Part shown: in pieces, positions 61,660-64,000 of the stretch
Position numbering within the stretch: the stretch's first letter is position 1
Layout of the letters: every line of letters starts with the position of its first letter
NCBI GenBank assembly: GCA_027924585.1
Contig: BSBM01000320.1
Coordinates: forward strand, 1,555,501-1,619,500
DNA from: Larix kaempferi
Lineage: Eukaryota > Streptophyta > Pinopsida > Pinales > Pinaceae
DNA: 64,000 nt
Reading direction: 5' to 3'
Translations under genes and position numbers: made by a program
Notes under the pieces: generated by a model
Seen by the model: only the letters and a program-made list of their open reading frames with translations
Database searches by the model: none
Told to the model about the DNA's origin: nothing

Positions 61660-62460
61660 ATCTGAAACATGGCCAATTCAGACTTCTGCAAAATTTTCAG
61701 GTTTCTCCATTTTCGGAAGGAGAAAACCACCTCTTACACAACAAAACGAATGTCGGACTTCATACCAGTAGATTCATCATTGAATCTACTTTACGAGGGT
61801 ATAAATTTTGTTGTATATAGATAAGAACTGATATTTTTTAAGTTTTATATTTGTAACATGTGTCGAGTTATGAATCAGCTCTTTAAAAAAACAGCGAAAA
61901 GAAAAATCCATAACTTTGTAAATACAACACCAAAAAAATCGAAGAAAATGTGGGTCGATTCATTGACGTGTCTACTTCAAAAGGGTGGTCGTAGATTTTT
62001 TGATTTTATAGCGGGTTGAGAGAAAAGTGGTGCAACAAAAAGGTTGTTGAAAATCGACTGAGTTTCCCCATGGATCGACTTTAAAAAAATATAATAATTA
62101 GTATAGAGGTCCATTGGATACAAACTTATAGTCACGCGTTAGTACATTGTGTGTAGATTGTCGTAGCATTTTCAGTTTTTGCAAAAGACAAGTCTAACAA
62201 CGATTTTAGTGGTGCAACAAATCATAACTCTTTTGTAGTCTTTTCATTTTATAAGAACACACTGTCAAACATTTGCAAAATCGACATATCAAATCTTAAT
62301 AAAAAAAATTGAAAAAATTATGAGTAGAAAGCTAACATAATTCTACAAAAGTTTTCTTTTTACGGCAAAGTGAAATTTTAAATAAAAATATCACTTTTGT
62401 TCGCCCGAAGTTGGAAGACATGAAAAAAACAGAATTATTTTCTCACGAGACCCCCCAAAA
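61660..62460. other. Right subterminal region of element 2, no gene recognised
   Basis: AT-rich sequence between the palindrome array and the terminus. I see no ORF or repeat of note. Confidence 0.55.
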
Positions 62461-62461
62461 T

Positions 62462-62487
62462 AGACACCCATCTTCATTTTTTCACCC
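62462..62487 (-). repeat. Right terminal inverted repeat of element 2
   Basis: Inward on the minus strand: GGGTGAAAAAATGAAGATGG. The target duplication ATAT follows at 62488-62491. Confidence 0.7.
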
Positions 62488-64000
62488 ATATGATGCTTTA
62501 ATGAATAGAAGGAAGATTAAAGAGAATCAAGATTTAAAGGAAATACCAAAATGACCTTATGTATTGTGACAACATCTCCACCATACTTACTAGATAGTAA
62601 ATATCTCGCTACTCTAGATGCAACAATGATCCACCAATAATTAACAGTCAACAATGATTATGTAATCAATCTTCCAATTGTCAATGATGAATGTTATTCT
62701 TGGAGGAATATGATATTTATAGCCCATGTTTGACAATGTTTTCACCGTGATAGAGCTATTTGAGATTTGCGATTTATCTGAGAGAACTAGCATAAATCCC
62801 TTCTTCAATTAACTAGTGCATGCGATTTTTCTTGATAACTATTGTTTAATCTAATGATTGTTACCTTTCTCTTGTTATACAACGATAACAGTATTGATGA
62901 CACCTTCCATAGGTTTTGTCAATAGATGGTGTGAAAACCGTAGCATATATTCTTTAGACCGATTCAACAAAGTTGAACATGTGCCTCTGGAGGATCCCGG
63001 ACTACCTCACATTCATGTGTTAGTTAACTCTTCCGGATGAGGGACTGGTCTATCAATCTGGTGCATATTTACCCGTGTTTAAAATTATTTTCATTAGCAT
63101 TGTTGAATATGGAATTAGTTTCTCATGTGCGTTCCATTTCTTGTTTTCCTTCGCTCTAATAACTTGTGTCGGAATTCTAAACAGCTATTTTCTTGACAAG
63201 TTTATTTTAAATCCAATGATCATTTTCCTTTTGGCTTTTATCCTATGCTTTTTATCATGTAAGTGTTGCAAAACTCTCTGATTTTTCTTGAGTTTTTCAG
63301 GCTGTGAGGTTTTCATCCTCAATTTCCTTAATTCAATGAAGTTTTGTTTCTAATATGTAACTCTCGGATACATGTAGACGAATCTCCTTGATCGAGCAAT
63401 AAAGATGGTGGAATCCACTTAAGCTAACTGTCTAACTGAAACCAATAATAAACTAAGTGCGTGCAGTTTCAAAGATAAAATAAATATAGAATGATGGAAG
63501 CAAATAACAAGATTTAACTATTTTCGTTAAGAAATATTTGTGAAGAGGGAGTCTGCTTTACTAGGGAGACTCTCACTCAATCACTCTAAGTTTTCTTTGA
63601 AGGTCTCCACCTCCACAGCAATGGTTTTTTATAAATATCTCTAAGAATATATGCTTCTTTGCTTGGACTTCATGACCTACACTGTGATTCCAGACCAAAA
63701 GAAAGTGATACTTCTCACGCATGCATAAAGCTTTAGATCCTCTAGTTTTTTTAAGAAACGCTACACTCACAGCTTGTGGTTCAATCTCAAGTCTTTAAAT
63801 TTGGCACGCACATATTCTTCTCTAACTATGGTAGCTTCATGATGGGTTAAATACTCAATTAATGGATTTTCATTTTCAATCTAATACCACACTCCAAATC
63901 TCTCCCCAGTTTTTCAAAGACTAAATGTTTAACCCTTGATTGGATACAACTGCAACGCTTGCTGTTGGATTAGTGATAAGCTTGCTAGGATTCTTGTGAG
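62488..64000. repeat. Segmental duplication, copy B part 3
   Basis: Matches 8275-9777 of copy A, with a 10-bp insertion (AAAGTTGAAC) near 62966 and scattered substitutions. It runs off the window. No gene is supported; the 68-aa hydrophobic frame (63075-63281; 8852-9058 in copy A) is conserved between the copies only because the DNA is duplicated. Confidence 0.95.

Larger units (their letters stand above)
49832..62487. mobile_element. Element 2: 12.7-kb two-gene DNA transposon
   Basis: The boundaries come from the empty site in copy A. Termini are GGGTGGAAATGCGAAGG at the left and, inward from the right, GGGTGAAAAAATGAAGAT; these are imperfect inverted repeats of about 25 bp that both reach a GTGGGT/ATGGGT block. 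Order: left palindrome arrays, repetitive leader region, rightward accessory gene (52860-55117), large inverted repeat, leftward transposase gene (60355-57239), leader repeats, right palindrome array, terminus. Gene order, orientation, terminal GGGTG and 4-bp duplication are the same as in element 1, while nucleotide sequence is largely unrelated. Both genes have open spliced frames, so it may be autonomous. Confidence 0.9.

Noticed and set aside
1-64000. tRNA or rRNA genes
   Set aside because: I saw no convincing tRNA arms or rRNA core sequences by eye; a tRNAscan-type search was not possible.

Overview
The window looks like nuclear DNA of a land plant with a large, repeat-rich genome (a gymnosperm, fern or lycophyte would fit; I cannot name the species). 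The grounds are AT-rich non-coding DNA, spliceosomal GT..AG introns, 4.2-4.3 kb solo LTRs with TG..CA ends, a CACTA-like transposon end, satellites, and only one ordinary host gene type. That gene is an intronless nuclear poly(A)-binding-protein-like RRM gene, present twice.

Layout. Bases 1-621 are the end of a large DNA transposon (family 1, inverted, running off the left edge). Bases 622-9777 are 'copy A' of a host segment that recurs almost identically as 'copy B' in three pieces (24122-25261, 43341-49831, 62488-64000). Between the copies lie two solo LTRs (11535-15871 and 18616-22850), the second nested in a CACTA-like fragment. Copy B is interrupted by two very large DNA transposons: element 1 (25262-43340, 18.1 kb, target duplication ACAA) and element 2 (49832-62487, 12.7 kb, target duplication ATAT). 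Copy A still carries both empty sites, at 1761-1764 and 8275-8278, so the insertion boundaries can be read directly.

The two transposons differ in sequence but share one plan: GGGT..ACCC termini with imperfect inverted repeats, a 4-bp target duplication, a rightward accessory gene in the left half, and a leftward transposase gene in the right half. Each also has arrays of a perfect DNA palindrome just inside each end and upstream of each gene. Element 1 uses a 12-bp CGCGTACGCG-type palindrome on a 26-bp period; element 2 uses TTCGGCCGAA on 22-bp and 16-bp periods. I reconstructed four spliced genes that keep frame throughout. They are accessory proteins of 512 aa (element 1, 7 coding exons) and 518 aa (element 2, 7 coding exons), and transposases of 1046 aa (3 exons) and 938 aa (4 exons). 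The transposases share a D-D-D core, a CCCRYH/CxCC zinc-type region and a C-terminal domain, and one intron position is conserved between them. This two-gene, palindrome-array transposon system is the most interesting thing in the window. Its 4-bp target duplication suggests Sola-like or a related superfamily, but I cannot assign it.

Both elements carry long non-coding baggage. Element 1 has a 358/359-bp GC-rich satellite in two subfamilies and a 1.9 kb (GAT)n array between polypyrimidine tracts. Element 2 has hairpin-forming arrays, a ~110-bp-arm inverted repeat between the convergent genes, and tandem leader repeats.
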